Assembly: GCA_964458125.1 (NCBI GenBank)
Contig: CAYWHE010000190.1
Coordinates: forward strand, 1-8,241
Reading direction: 5' to 3'
Source: CAYWHE01 sp964458125
Lineage (GTDB): Bacteria > Bacteroidota > Bacteroidia > AKYH767-A > OLB10
DNA length: 8,241 nucleotides
Shown here piece by piece: positions 1 through 6,807 of the stretch (position 1 is its first letter; each line of letters begins with the position of its first letter). Under the pieces are notes generated by a model. The model did no database searches, was not told where the DNA came from, and saw only the letters and a list, made by a program, of their open reading frames with translations. Both the position numbers and the translations under genes were made by a program.

Positions 1-660
1 GGCGACTACGTCACCTTCCTTGATTCAGACGACCTGTTTTACAGCCAGTACCTCCTGCAGGCAAATGAATCGCTGAAAAGAATGGACTACCCTGTTTTTT
101 TTCACCAGGCCTATGAAATTAAAAAACTGGATGGTACGGTTTTGGAAAAGCAAAATCAGCTCGGACCGGATGATATGAAGAAGCTGGCCAAAGGAAATCC
201 GCTCAGTTGCATCGGGGTGTTTATAAAAAGGGAAGTTACGGACCGGTTCCGGTTCAACACGGATCGAAATCTTTCCGGGTCTGAAGACTGGGAATTATGG
301 CTGAGGCTGGCAGCCAACTATGGATTAAAAACCGATTCCCGGATTTCCTCCGCCCTGATTGTTCATGAGAGCCGCAGCGTACTGAATTACGATGAACAAA
401 AATTGCTGCTGAGAAAAAACCTGGCTATCCAGTATGCCTTTACGGACCCGAAAGTGAAAAGTGTTTTTTCGGTTTTTCGCCCGATCATTGAATCGTACTG
501 TGATACTTACATCTCCCTGCACCTGATCCTTTCACATAAAACCGGTCGGGGATTCAGGTACCTCCTGCATGCCATGCGGGCCTACCCGGCTTGCCTGTTC
601 GACAGGCGCTTCCTGGCCATCATCAAGTACATGTTTCTGAATGGGCTGTTTTTACGGTAA
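1..660 (+). CDS. Family 2 glycosyltransferase, 3' part (5' end outside window)
   Basis: This is the C-terminal 219 residues of a GT-A fold family 2 glycosyltransferase, which would transfer a sugar from a nucleotide-sugar to a surface polysaccharide, lipid or protein acceptor in the cytoplasm. The reading frame is open from the first base, and the visible protein begins GDYVTFLDSDD. That is the strand carrying the metal- and nucleotide-binding DxD motif (Asp8 and Asp10 of the visible part), which in this family normally sits some 75-90 residues from the N terminus, so roughly that much is missing. A second family hallmark, the acidic SEDW motif at residues 94-97 (LSGSEDWELWLRLA), supplies the likely catalytic base. 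The ATG at base 82 is an internal Met, not the start, because the DxD motif lies upstream of it. The last ~80 residues are basic and aromatic, possibly membrane-associating, with no clear transmembrane helix. The acceptor and sugar cannot be told. The stop (658-660) directly abuts the stop of the convergent next gene. Confidence 0.87.
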   Translation, partial: GDYVTFLDSDDLFYSQYLLQANESLKRMDYPVFFHQAYEIKKLDGTVLEKQNQLGPDDMKKLAKGNPLSCIGVFIKREVTDRFRFNTDRNLSGSEDWELWLRLAANYGLKTDSRISSALIVHESRSVLNYDEQKLLLRKNLAIQYAFTDPKVKSVFSVFRPIIESYCDTYISLHLILSHKTGRGFRYLLHAMRAYPACLFDRRFLAIIKYMFLNGLFLR

Positions 661-3600
661 TCAGAATTTATAAAGCCGTTTTGATTTTTTTTCTTCCCGG
701 TAACGCATCACGCAGGAATAAGCGCCTTTGGAAAAAGTCCTGCTGTCCAAAGTAAAGGTGTTCAATCCTTTGTTTCCGTTCAGGGTGGTTTTGCCGGCAA
801 CTTTTCTGCCGGAAATGTCATATACCTCGAGTGTGACCTGCCCGGAAAGAGGGAGATTGAAATGAAGGACGGACAGGCCTGTAGCAGGATCGTGGTAAAT
901 ATCAATCACCTGGAATCCGTCACCGGTTCCGCTGCATTTCCTGTCATTGCCCGTATTTTCATCCTGCTGTCCGTTGGGTCTGGAAGTTTCCACACACACG
1001 TAAGCAGGATCCGTATACGAATTGGTTTCAAATTTAGCCGTAAAATCATATTTCATGATTCCGGGAGGGAAAGGCTTGTTTACCGATTCATGAATAATCG
1101 TGCCTCCCTCCAGTTGTGCGGCTATTTCAAAGGTGTTGACCAACACGTTACCCAGGTTGAACAGGTCGGCCGAAATGGTCATCAGGCCATTTTGCCTGCT
1201 GATGCTGACTGCAGTTACAGCCAGGTCGAGGTGGGGGATGAGTACGGTAAGCGTTTTGGTCATGGAATCACTGCAACCTTCCTGGTTGTAACAAACCATC
1301 AAAACTGTAAACGTACCGGTGTCGGTATAAATATGGGAAGGATTGGCCGTACTGCCGGTTGTGCCATCGCCAAAATCCCAGGTATAACTGGTGGCGCCGG
1401 TGACCGAAGCGGAAAAGCTGACCTGGAACGGCGGTGCGCCGATAGTACTGCTCATGGAAAATGCTGCCACGGGGTTCTCAACGACGGTAATGGTGTTGGA
1501 GACCGAATCCGCGCATCCCGCATCGGAGATCACCTGCAGGTTTACCACGTAGGTTCCGGCACTATCGAAGGTAAAGGCCGGTGATGCCAGTGCGGACACG
1601 TTGCCGTTTCCGAAATTCCAGGCATAGGAGGAGATCGTACCGGAGGACAGCATGCTGCTATCGGTAAACTGGGTCGGCACACCCGCACACCCGCTACCGG
1701 AAATAAAACCGGCGGCAGGGATCGGGTGCACATCGACCGGCAGGGTAATGCTGGCCGTACACCCGGTGAGGTCCGTGACGGTAACAGTAACCTGATACGT
1801 ATTGGCAGAGGCATAGGTGTGAATCGGGTTTTCAAACACGGAGCTGCCCAGGTCACCGAAAGTCCACAGGTAGGAAGCAATGGTTGAAGGAAAGGGATTG
1901 GCGATATAGGTGAACTGGGTGGCCTCGCCCTGGCACGTGGTGTTGAATGCAAAACTCGGGTTGGGGGAGGGATTCACGAATATCAGCTGGTAGGTGCTGT
2001 CGATGCAACCGTGAACGGAGGTGGCGATCAGCAGAACCGTTTTGGTGTTGGGAGTGGTATAGGCATGTGCCGGATTGACGGCCGTGGATGTGCTCCCATC
2101 CCCCAGGTCCCAGAAGTAACTCACGATGGAATCATTCCCTCCGATGGCGCTGGTGTTGATGAAGGTAACCGGTGAATTGGTACAGGCCGTTGAATTGGTG
2201 AAGGATGCAACGGGTACCGGGTATATGGTGACCTGGTGCATCACAAAATCCGTGCAGCCGAACGTATCGATGACGGTAAGTACCACATCGTAGATGCCGG
2301 GTGCGGCATAAGTATGCGAAACCGTGGCGCCGGTTGCCGTGGTGCTGTCGCCAAAGTCCCAGTTCCGGGTGGTGATCACCGATCCCGAAGGAGCGGTCGA
2401 AAAATCAATGAAATTGTTTGCGTTTCCGAAGCAGTTATCCGAGTAATTGAAGGCGGCCTCCGGGGCGTCAATGACCTGGACCACCTGCATGACCGTACTG
2501 TCACAATAAGTTGGTGATGACACCGTCAGCGAAACCGCGTAGGTTCCGGTATCGGCATAAGTATGTACGGGGTTCTGGAGGGTGGAGGTAACCTGGTCCC
2601 CGAAATTCCATTGCCAGCTGTTGATGGTATCCCCGGGATCGCTGCCGGGTACGATGGACTGGTCCGTAAAACTGACGGCATTGCCTTTGCACACGGTGGC
2701 CGGGTTCACGGTGAAAGCCGGTATGGGTTTGTTTCCTATCCGCACTTCCCGGGTGAGGGTATCCGAACAGCCATTCGGGGAGCTGGCAATCAGGGTAACG
2801 TTATATACGCTGACCACCGGGGCATAAGCATGAACCGGGTTATCCAGGGTGGACGTGGTTAAATCACCCAGATCCCAGGAATAGGTGAGGGCGCTGCTGT
2901 CGGAAATGGTGGTGAGATTAACAAAGGAAACCGTTTCTCCGATACAGGTGTTGAAAACGTTAAAGCCGGGCACAGGCCGCGGGCGGATATGGATACTGTC
3001 TGAATAAACGGAGGAGCAGCCCCGGTCTGTCGTAACGGTCAGGTATACGACATATGTTCCGCCCTGAGCATAGCTATGGGAAGGATTCTGAACGCTTGCC
3101 GCGACGGAATCTCCGAAATCCCATGACCAGGAAACAACAGGGTCCTGCAAGGAGGAGGATAAATCGGTAAACGGAACGGGAATGCCGGCACAGGAATTAT
3201 CGGTAAACGTAAAAGAGGCCACCGGCAGGGCGCGGACAGAAACCGTGTCGGTAAAGCTGCTGATGCATCCGGAAGAACTTCCGGCCTGGAGGGTCACCAC
3301 ATAGTCACCGCCTGAAGCATAAGAGTGGGAAGGATTTTGCTGGGAGGAACCCGAGCTATCCCCGAAATCCCAGTTCCAGGAAGTAATCGATCCGCCTGTC
3401 ATATAGGAAGAGTCGGTGAAGACAACAGGCGTACCCAAACAGGCCACCGAATGAACAAAAGAGGTTGTCGGGGCGCCTTCGAGGTATACACTATCGGTAT
3501 AATGAGACGTGTTCCCGCTTGCATCGGTAATTTCCAGCGTCACCTCATGGAATCCTGTTCCCGAGAAAATAATTCCGGAAGGATGTGTATCGGTTGACGT

Positions 3601-4734
3601 AGGCTGGTTCGAATTGCAGTTGTCAGGAAAGGTTAACCTGCGTAAATCCGGATTGGGATCCGATATCGCATAGGTGACGATTCCCACATATTGGGAACCC
3701 TGTTTTCGCATGGAGATATTGCTTTCATTGCCGTTCAGCGCGATGCCCAGGTTATCCACGGGAGGATTCACGACATTCAGGGTTGGACCGAAATTAATCC
3801 TGCAAATCGTGAAGCCGAGCGTAAATCCATACCAGTTTCCGCCGTCCTGAAAAACTTCGATTTCGTAGGCTCCGTTAATGTTGTTGGTTACCCCGGTATT
3901 GACAACGGAAAGAGGCGTGGAAGTAATGGTATCGCCGAAATCAATGCGGAAAACCTCCGCATAGGCCCTCGAGATGGTAAAGGCATACCAATGGTCGCAT
4001 TCCCTGACAACGGTGATTCCGGATATTCCGTTGATCGTACTCGAAATATTGCTTACCGCCGGAACATTGTTCGTGATTGAAGGGCCGATATCCACCAGGG
4101 TAACGTTATTACCGCCCAGGTTGGCGGTCAGTATTTTAAAACTTCCATGATCCCTGACAAGGGCCATAATAAAGGGATTGGCAATCAGGCCGGGTGTAAT
4201 GGTCAGTAACGTGGCTGCAGGTGCGGGATTGGTGATGCTCGCTCCGAATTCGATGCGCACGATGTCACAGTTGAATTTGCAGATGAAAGCATACCAGAGT
4301 CCGTTTTCCTTAATGAGTTTGATATCTGTTTCCGAAGCCAGTATGCCGCCGATGTTTCCCAGGTCGAAGGGAACGGGAAGATTAAGCAGGGAATTTCCGA
4401 AATCAAAACGGGTGACGGACTGGCTGCCCGCATTCAGCGTAAAACCATACCAGTTTCCGCTGTCTTCGACCAGGTCGAGGCCGTAGGTGAGGTTGGCAAA
4501 ACTGCCGAAGTCGGCAACGGGAGCATATGCAGGTTGCTGTGCGAGATCACCCGGGCAAAAATCCCAGTTTGAATTTAAAGCGCCGTTTCCTCCGGAACTC
4601 GTATTGGTCAGCGTAATGGTGCTTCCGGCACAGATGCTGTCCGAAATGGTAAAAGACGCCGTTGGACAGTTTTGTGCTTTCGTCACGAACGAACCGGCCA
4701 GGGTGGAGATGCAAGCCAGCAGTATTTTTCGCAT
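661..4734 (-). CDS. Large secreted PKD-repeat protein with T9SS type A sorting domain
   Basis: This is a 1357-residue cell-surface or secreted protein, probably an adhesin or structural protein, with no catalytic domain recognised. Domains in order: a signal peptide (1-20, basic MRK, hydrophobic core, cleavage likely after TKA); the first half of a PKD-like fold (about 24-66, with NWDF at 56-59); six propeller-like repeats (about 82-372) each carrying a variant of 'G-x-W-Y-x-F ... R-I-x-F-G'; the second half of that PKD fold (about 385-420); nine consecutive PKD domains (about 423-1164) with W-D-F-G-D type motifs near 455, 538, 620, 709, 792, 875, 957, 1039 and 1119; a CARDB-like beta domain (about 1168-1268, ending N-x-x-N-D-R-K-C); and a C-terminal domain (about 1272-1357) with LEVYDISGRKV and a final KGAYSCVMRY strand plus basic tail, typical of T9SS type A signals. 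Export would be by Sec, then T9SS across the outer membrane. The start is the only Met preceding a good signal peptide. It is transcribed divergently from rdgB. Confidence 0.95.
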   Translation of the reverse strand: MRKILLACISTLAGSFVTKAQNCPTASFTISDSICAGSTITLTNTSSGGNGALNSNWDFCPGDLAQQPAYAPVADFGSFANLTYGLDLVEDSGNWYGFTLNAGSQSVTRFDFGNSLLNLPVPFDLGNIGGILASETDIKLIKENGLWYAFICKFNCDIVRIEFGASITNPAPAATLLTITPGLIANPFIMALVRDHGSFKILTANLGGNNVTLVDIGPSITNNVPAVSNISSTINGISGITVVRECDHWYAFTISRAYAEVFRIDFGDTITSTPLSVVNTGVTNNINGAYEIEVFQDGGNWYGFTLGFTICRINFGPTLNVVNPPVDNLGIALNGNESNISMRKQGSQYVGIVTYAISDPNPDLRRLTFPDNCNSNQPTSTDTHPSGIIFSGTGFHEVTLEITDASGNTSHYTDSVYLEGAPTTSFVHSVACLGTPVVFTDSSYMTGGSITSWNWDFGDSSGSSQQNPSHSYASGGDYVVTLQAGSSSGCISSFTDTVSVRALPVASFTFTDNSCAGIPVPFTDLSSSLQDPVVSWSWDFGDSVAASVQNPSHSYAQGGTYVVYLTVTTDRGCSSVYSDSIHIRPRPVPGFNVFNTCIGETVSFVNLTTISDSSALTYSWDLGDLTTSTLDNPVHAYAPVVSVYNVTLIASSPNGCSDTLTREVRIGNKPIPAFTVNPATVCKGNAVSFTDQSIVPGSDPGDTINSWQWNFGDQVTSTLQNPVHTYADTGTYAVSLTVSSPTYCDSTVMQVVQVIDAPEAAFNYSDNCFGNANNFIDFSTAPSGSVITTRNWDFGDSTTATGATVSHTYAAPGIYDVVLTVIDTFGCTDFVMHQVTIYPVPVASFTNSTACTNSPVTFINTSAIGGNDSIVSYFWDLGDGSTSTAVNPAHAYTTPNTKTVLLIATSVHGCIDSTYQLIFVNPSPNPSFAFNTTCQGEATQFTYIANPFPSTIASYLWTFGDLGSSVFENPIHTYASANTYQVTVTVTDLTGCTASITLPVDVHPIPAAGFISGSGCAGVPTQFTDSSMLSSGTISSYAWNFGNGNVSALASPAFTFDSAGTYVVNLQVISDAGCADSVSNTITVVENPVAAFSMSSTIGAPPFQVSFSASVTGATSYTWDFGDGTTGSTANPSHIYTDTGTFTVLMVCYNQEGCSDSMTKTLTVLIPHLDLAVTAVSISRQNGLMTISADLFNLGNVLVNTFEIAAQLEGGTIIHESVNKPFPPGIMKYDFTAKFETNSYTDPAYVCVETSRPNGQQDENTGNDRKCSGTGDGFQVIDIYHDPATGLSVLHFNLPLSGQVTLEVYDISGRKVAGKTTLNGNKGLNTFTLDSRTFSKGAYSCVMRYREEKKSKRLYKF
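664..921 (-). other. T9SS type A C-terminal sorting domain (within the PKD protein)
   Basis: This is the last ~86 residues of the secreted PKD protein. It has the beta-sandwich pattern of T9SS sorting domains: an opening strand (VIDIYHDPATG), a strand ending in PLSGQVTLEVYDISGRKV, a G-x-N-x-F-x-L-D segment (GLNTFTLD), then FSKGAYSCVMRY and a Lys/Arg-rich end (KKSKRLYKF). In this family the domain directs outer-membrane translocation by the PorU/V/Q/Z machinery and is then cleaved, often with attachment to A-type lipopolysaccharide. The usual opening 'P-N-P' is replaced here by H-D-P, a mild departure. Confidence 0.85.
1243..3468 (-). repeat. Array of nine consecutive PKD domains (~82 residues, ~248 bases each)
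   Basis: The coding sequence for residues 423-1164 of the secreted protein is nine tandem PKD (Ig-like) repeats of about 82 residues. Each has the order C-x-G ... W-D-F-G-D ... N-P-x-H-x-Y ... T-Y-x-V-x-L-x-V ... G-C-x-D. At the DNA level this shows as recurring blocks such as 'ccgaaatccca' (antisense of the WDFGD codons) and 'gcataagtatg' or similar (antisense of the H-x-Y codons). Repeats 1-8 each have two conserved Cys, one near the start and one near the end, which suggests an intradomain disulfide. Repeat 9 (about 1088-1164) lacks the first Cys and looks like a different, more canonical PKD subtype. The copies are clearly diverged, so this is an old protein repeat and not a recent DNA amplification. 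Confidence 0.9.
3619..4497 (-). repeat. Six propeller-like repeats inserted in the first PKD fold
   Basis: The coding sequence for about residues 80-372 of the secreted protein holds six degenerate repeats of 45-60 residues. Their cores read DSGNWYGFTL (91-100), ENGLWYAFIC (143-152), DHGSFKILTA (195-204), ECDHWYAFTI (245-254), DGGNWYGFTL (297-306) and KQGSQYVGIV (344-353). Most are followed by a strand ending in F-G or I-G (RFDFG, RIEFG, LVDIG, RIDFG, RINFG). One four-stranded sheet per repeat and six repeats fit a six-bladed beta-propeller, but this is inferred from the repeat pattern only. The flanking segments look like the two halves of a single PKD domain. Confidence 0.7.
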
Positions 4735-4759
4735 TTTTGTTCGATATTTAAACCATTTA

Positions 4760-4767
4760 CAAAATTA
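4760..4767 (-). promoter_or_regulatory. Candidate -7 promoter element for the secreted PKD protein gene
   Basis: Read on the minus strand this is TAATTTTG, a full match to the Bacteroidota -7 consensus TAnnTTTG, ending 25 bases before the ATG at 4734. No convincing TTTG-type -33 box is seen at the usual distance upstream, so the call rests on one short motif in AT-rich DNA. For rdgB, transcribed the other way from the same 54-base gap, only an imperfect element (atagtttg, 4774-4781) is visible. Confidence 0.4.
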
Positions 4768-4788
4768 CTGAAAATAGTTTGGGTTAGG

Positions 4789-5361
4789 ATGAGGTTAGTT
4801 TTTGCTACCAATAATAGACATAAATGGCAGGAAATACGCAGGATGCTGCCTGAAAGTTACGAACTCTTAAGCCTGGTTGACCTGGGTGACGATGCCGGCC
4901 CGCCGGAATCGCACGATACGATGGAGGAAAACGCCATGGAGAAGGCCCGGTTTATTTTTAACCGCCATGGGTTGCCCTGTTTTGCAGATGACAGCGGACT
5001 GGAAGTGGAAGCGCTGGGTGGGAAACCCGGCGTTTATTCGGCCCGGTATGCCGGGGAGGAAAAAAATGACGCCCGGAATATTCAGAAGCTTTTAGCGGAA
5101 ATGAGCGGTTGCCGGAACAGGTCGGCACGGTTTAAAACGGTGATTGCCTATGTGGATAAGGATACATCCAAACTGTTTACCGGTACCGTGGATGGGGAAA
5201 TATTGTATCATCCATCCGGCAGCAAGGGCTTCGGATATGATCCTGTTTTCCGCCCGGCAGGACAGGCCGTTTCCTTTGCAGAAATGCCCCTGACCGAAAA
5301 AAATAAAATCAGTCACAGGGCCCGGGCACTCGGCCTGTTGATAAAATATTTAAACGGCTGA
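4789..5361 (+). CDS. rdgB: XTP/dITP diphosphatase (RdgB/HAM1 family, non-canonical purine NTP pyrophosphatase)
   Basis: This is a 190-residue cytoplasmic enzyme that hydrolyses dITP, ITP and XTP to the monophosphate plus pyrophosphate, keeping deaminated purines out of DNA and RNA. All family motifs are present: the N-terminal nucleotide-binding strand and T-N-N (FATNNRHK, residues 5-12), TMEENAMEKA (44-53), the catalytic and metal-binding FADDSGLEVEAL (65-76, with Asp67-Asp68), GGKPGVYSARYAG (77-89), the base-recognition loop GSKGFGYDPVF (144-154) and SHRARAL (175-181). Length is normal for the family. The frame is open upstream to 4672, but the ATG at 4789 is chosen because MRLVFATNN is exactly the conserved N terminus, and any earlier start would run into the divergent PKD gene. 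There is no strong Shine-Dalgarno sequence, as is common in Bacteroidota. The downstream ligase gene lies 120 bases away behind its own probable promoter, so rdgB may be monocistronic. Confidence 0.97.
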   Translation: MRLVFATNNRHKWQEIRRMLPESYELLSLVDLGDDAGPPESHDTMEENAMEKARFIFNRHGLPCFADDSGLEVEALGGKPGVYSARYAGEEKNDARNIQKLLAEMSGCRNRSARFKTVIAYVDKDTSKLFTGTVDGEILYHPSGSKGFGYDPVFRPAGQAVSFAEMPLTEKNKISHRARALGLLIKYLNG

Positions 5362-5413
5362 CCCCCTTTCCGGGATATTTCTTTTCTTAGCTGTTCCTCC
5401 AGGTAGTGATCAA

Positions 5414-5439
5414 CTCCCGCCGATCATCCCTTCCGGGAG
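5414..5439 (+). other. Short GC inverted repeat between rdgB and the tandem ligase gene
   Basis: CTCCCG (5414-5419) and CGGGAG (5434-5439) could pair as a 6-base-pair stem with a 14-base loop. No T-run follows, so it does not meet the criteria for an intrinsic terminator. It lies just upstream of the candidate promoter and could equally be an operator or chance. No other structure was seen in the 120-base gap. Confidence 0.2.
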
Positions 5440-5459
5440 GCCATACGGTAATTAATTTA

Positions 5460-5467
5460 TACTTTTG
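5460..5467 (+). promoter_or_regulatory. Candidate -7 promoter element for the tandem ligase gene
   Basis: TACTTTTG followed by CAC matches the Bacteroidota -7 consensus TAnnTTTG and sits 14 bases before the ATG at 5482, within an AT-rich stretch (taattaattta). That spacing implies a very short leader of under ~12 bases. A TTG-type -33 box is not obvious at the expected distance. This is a better candidate than the element upstream of the PKD protein because the TTTGCA context is typical. Confidence 0.55.
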
Positions 5468-5481
5468 CACAGGTTTTAACT

Positions 5482-6807
5482 ATGAAAATAAAAACAGGAA
5501 TCATTTTCGGAGGCGCTTCCCGGGAAAGAGAAATATCATTTGCGGGAGGTCGCACGGTTTACGATAACCTGAACAAATCCCTTTTTGAACCCATCCCCGT
5601 ATTTGCAGACAGTTTCGGTAATTTCATACTGTTAAAATGGGAATTCATATACAAAGGCAGCATTCGGGATTTTTATCCTCCCCAATCCGCTGTACCGGTC
5701 TCTCCCAATGAATTCCAGATATATGCCGAGAGCCTCGGTGAACTGAGCCGTCAGGAACAACTGGCCCTGATTAACCAGACCGGATCACGAATAGAGCCGA
5801 CCCAACTTCCCGAACTGATGGATTTTGCTTTTTTATGCCTGCATGGAAGTGACGGGGAGGACGGGCGCGTCCAGGGGTTGCTGGAATTTCTGCGCATACC
5901 CTATTCCGGTTCCGGCATTCTTTCTTCGGCCATTGGCATGAATAAGTCGGTGCAGAAAAAACTCATGCAGCAGGCCGGTTTCCAGGTGCCCGCTTATCAT
6001 AGCATCAAAAGGGCAGAATGGCTGTCGGCACCCGACCAGGCCATTTTAATGAACAGCAAAGCGATAACTTTTCCCTGTGTGGTGAAATCAGCCAACCAGG
6101 GTTCTTCCATCGGCCTGGGCATGCTGCAGGAAAAGGATCCGGTTGCCTTTAAAAAGGCCGTGAACAGGAGTTTTTTCATGGCCGAAATAACCAGGCCTGA
6201 ATGGGATTCATTTCCGCATGAACAAAAAATCAGGTTTATACGAACCCTTTGTGATATCCGGGAAGGTATCGGCATGCCGGTAAAAATCGGGAACAGAATT
6301 ATTTATCATCCCGAAGAATTATTGTCTGTGGTCATCCAGCTTTTTTCCGAGAATGAACCACGCATCCTGCTCGAAGCCCTTGACGGGGAAAGCGAAGTGA
6401 TCATCGAGTCTTTCCTGGAAGGAAAGGAGTTTTCCTGCATCGTCATCGAAAATACGGATGGCACCCCGGTGGCGTTACCTCCGACTGAAATCCGCAAGGG
6501 TACCGAAGTGTTTGATTACCGTTCCAAATACCTCCCCGGCCTCTCACGGAAAATTACACCGATTGATTTACCGGAAACGGAAATCAACCTGATCCGCAAA
6601 GAATGCGAACGTCTTTTTGCAGCGTTGTTTTTTAGCGTGTATGCCCGGATTGACGGTTTTATCACCGGGGATGGCCGCGTATTGCTGAACGATCCTAACA
6701 CCACTTCCGGCATGCTGCCCGCTTCTTTTTTCTTTCACCAGGCCGCTGAAATTGGTTTGAATCCTTCCCAGTTTCTGACCTATATTGTAGCGACTTCCCT
6801 GCGTGCA
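5482..6807 (+). other. Ddl module 1 of the tandem ligase (metal ligand Glu replaced by Asp)
   Basis: Residues 1-442. By alignment by eye to E. coli DdlB, the substrate-side residues are intact: Glu15 (=Glu15), His121 (=His63), Lys155 (=Lys97), Lys202 (=Lys144), Ser208 in GSSIG (=Ser150), Lys349-Tyr350 in FDYRSKY (=Lys215-Tyr216), Arg389 (=Arg255) and Asp391 (=Asp257). The final ATP-grasp motif E-A-N-T-S-P-G-M is D-P-N-T-T-S-G-M (404-411), so the Mg-binding Glu270 becomes Asp404 and the Pro of PGM becomes Ser409. Between the GSS loop and the VIIESFLEG strand (306-314) there are about 90 residues against about 26 in E. coli, an insertion of some 65 residues within the ATP-grasp domain. The N-terminal domain is also longer than in DdlB. 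It may be active with altered metal geometry, or regulatory. Confidence 0.8.

Noticed and set aside
82..660. Glycosyltransferase as a complete 192-residue gene starting at 82
   Set aside because: The frame is open to base 1, and the DxD motif needed for the family lies before base 82, so the gene is cut by the window edge.
862..1584. 240-residue open frame on the plus strand
   Set aside because: It is antisense to the PKD repeats. Its composition simply mirrors the repeated PKD codons.
1243..3468. DNA tandem repeat or recent amplification in the PKD region
   Set aside because: The ~248-base periodicity comes from diverged protein domains. Only short motif-encoding blocks recur at the DNA level.
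4672..4788. Longer N terminus for RdgB from the ATG at 4672
   Set aside because: The extension would overlap the start of the divergent secreted protein gene and add 39 residues before the conserved MRLVFATNN beginning of the family.
5414..5439. Intrinsic terminator after rdgB
   Set aside because: A 6-base-pair GC stem can form, but there is no T-run after it and the loop is long. It is kept only as a low-confidence inverted repeat.
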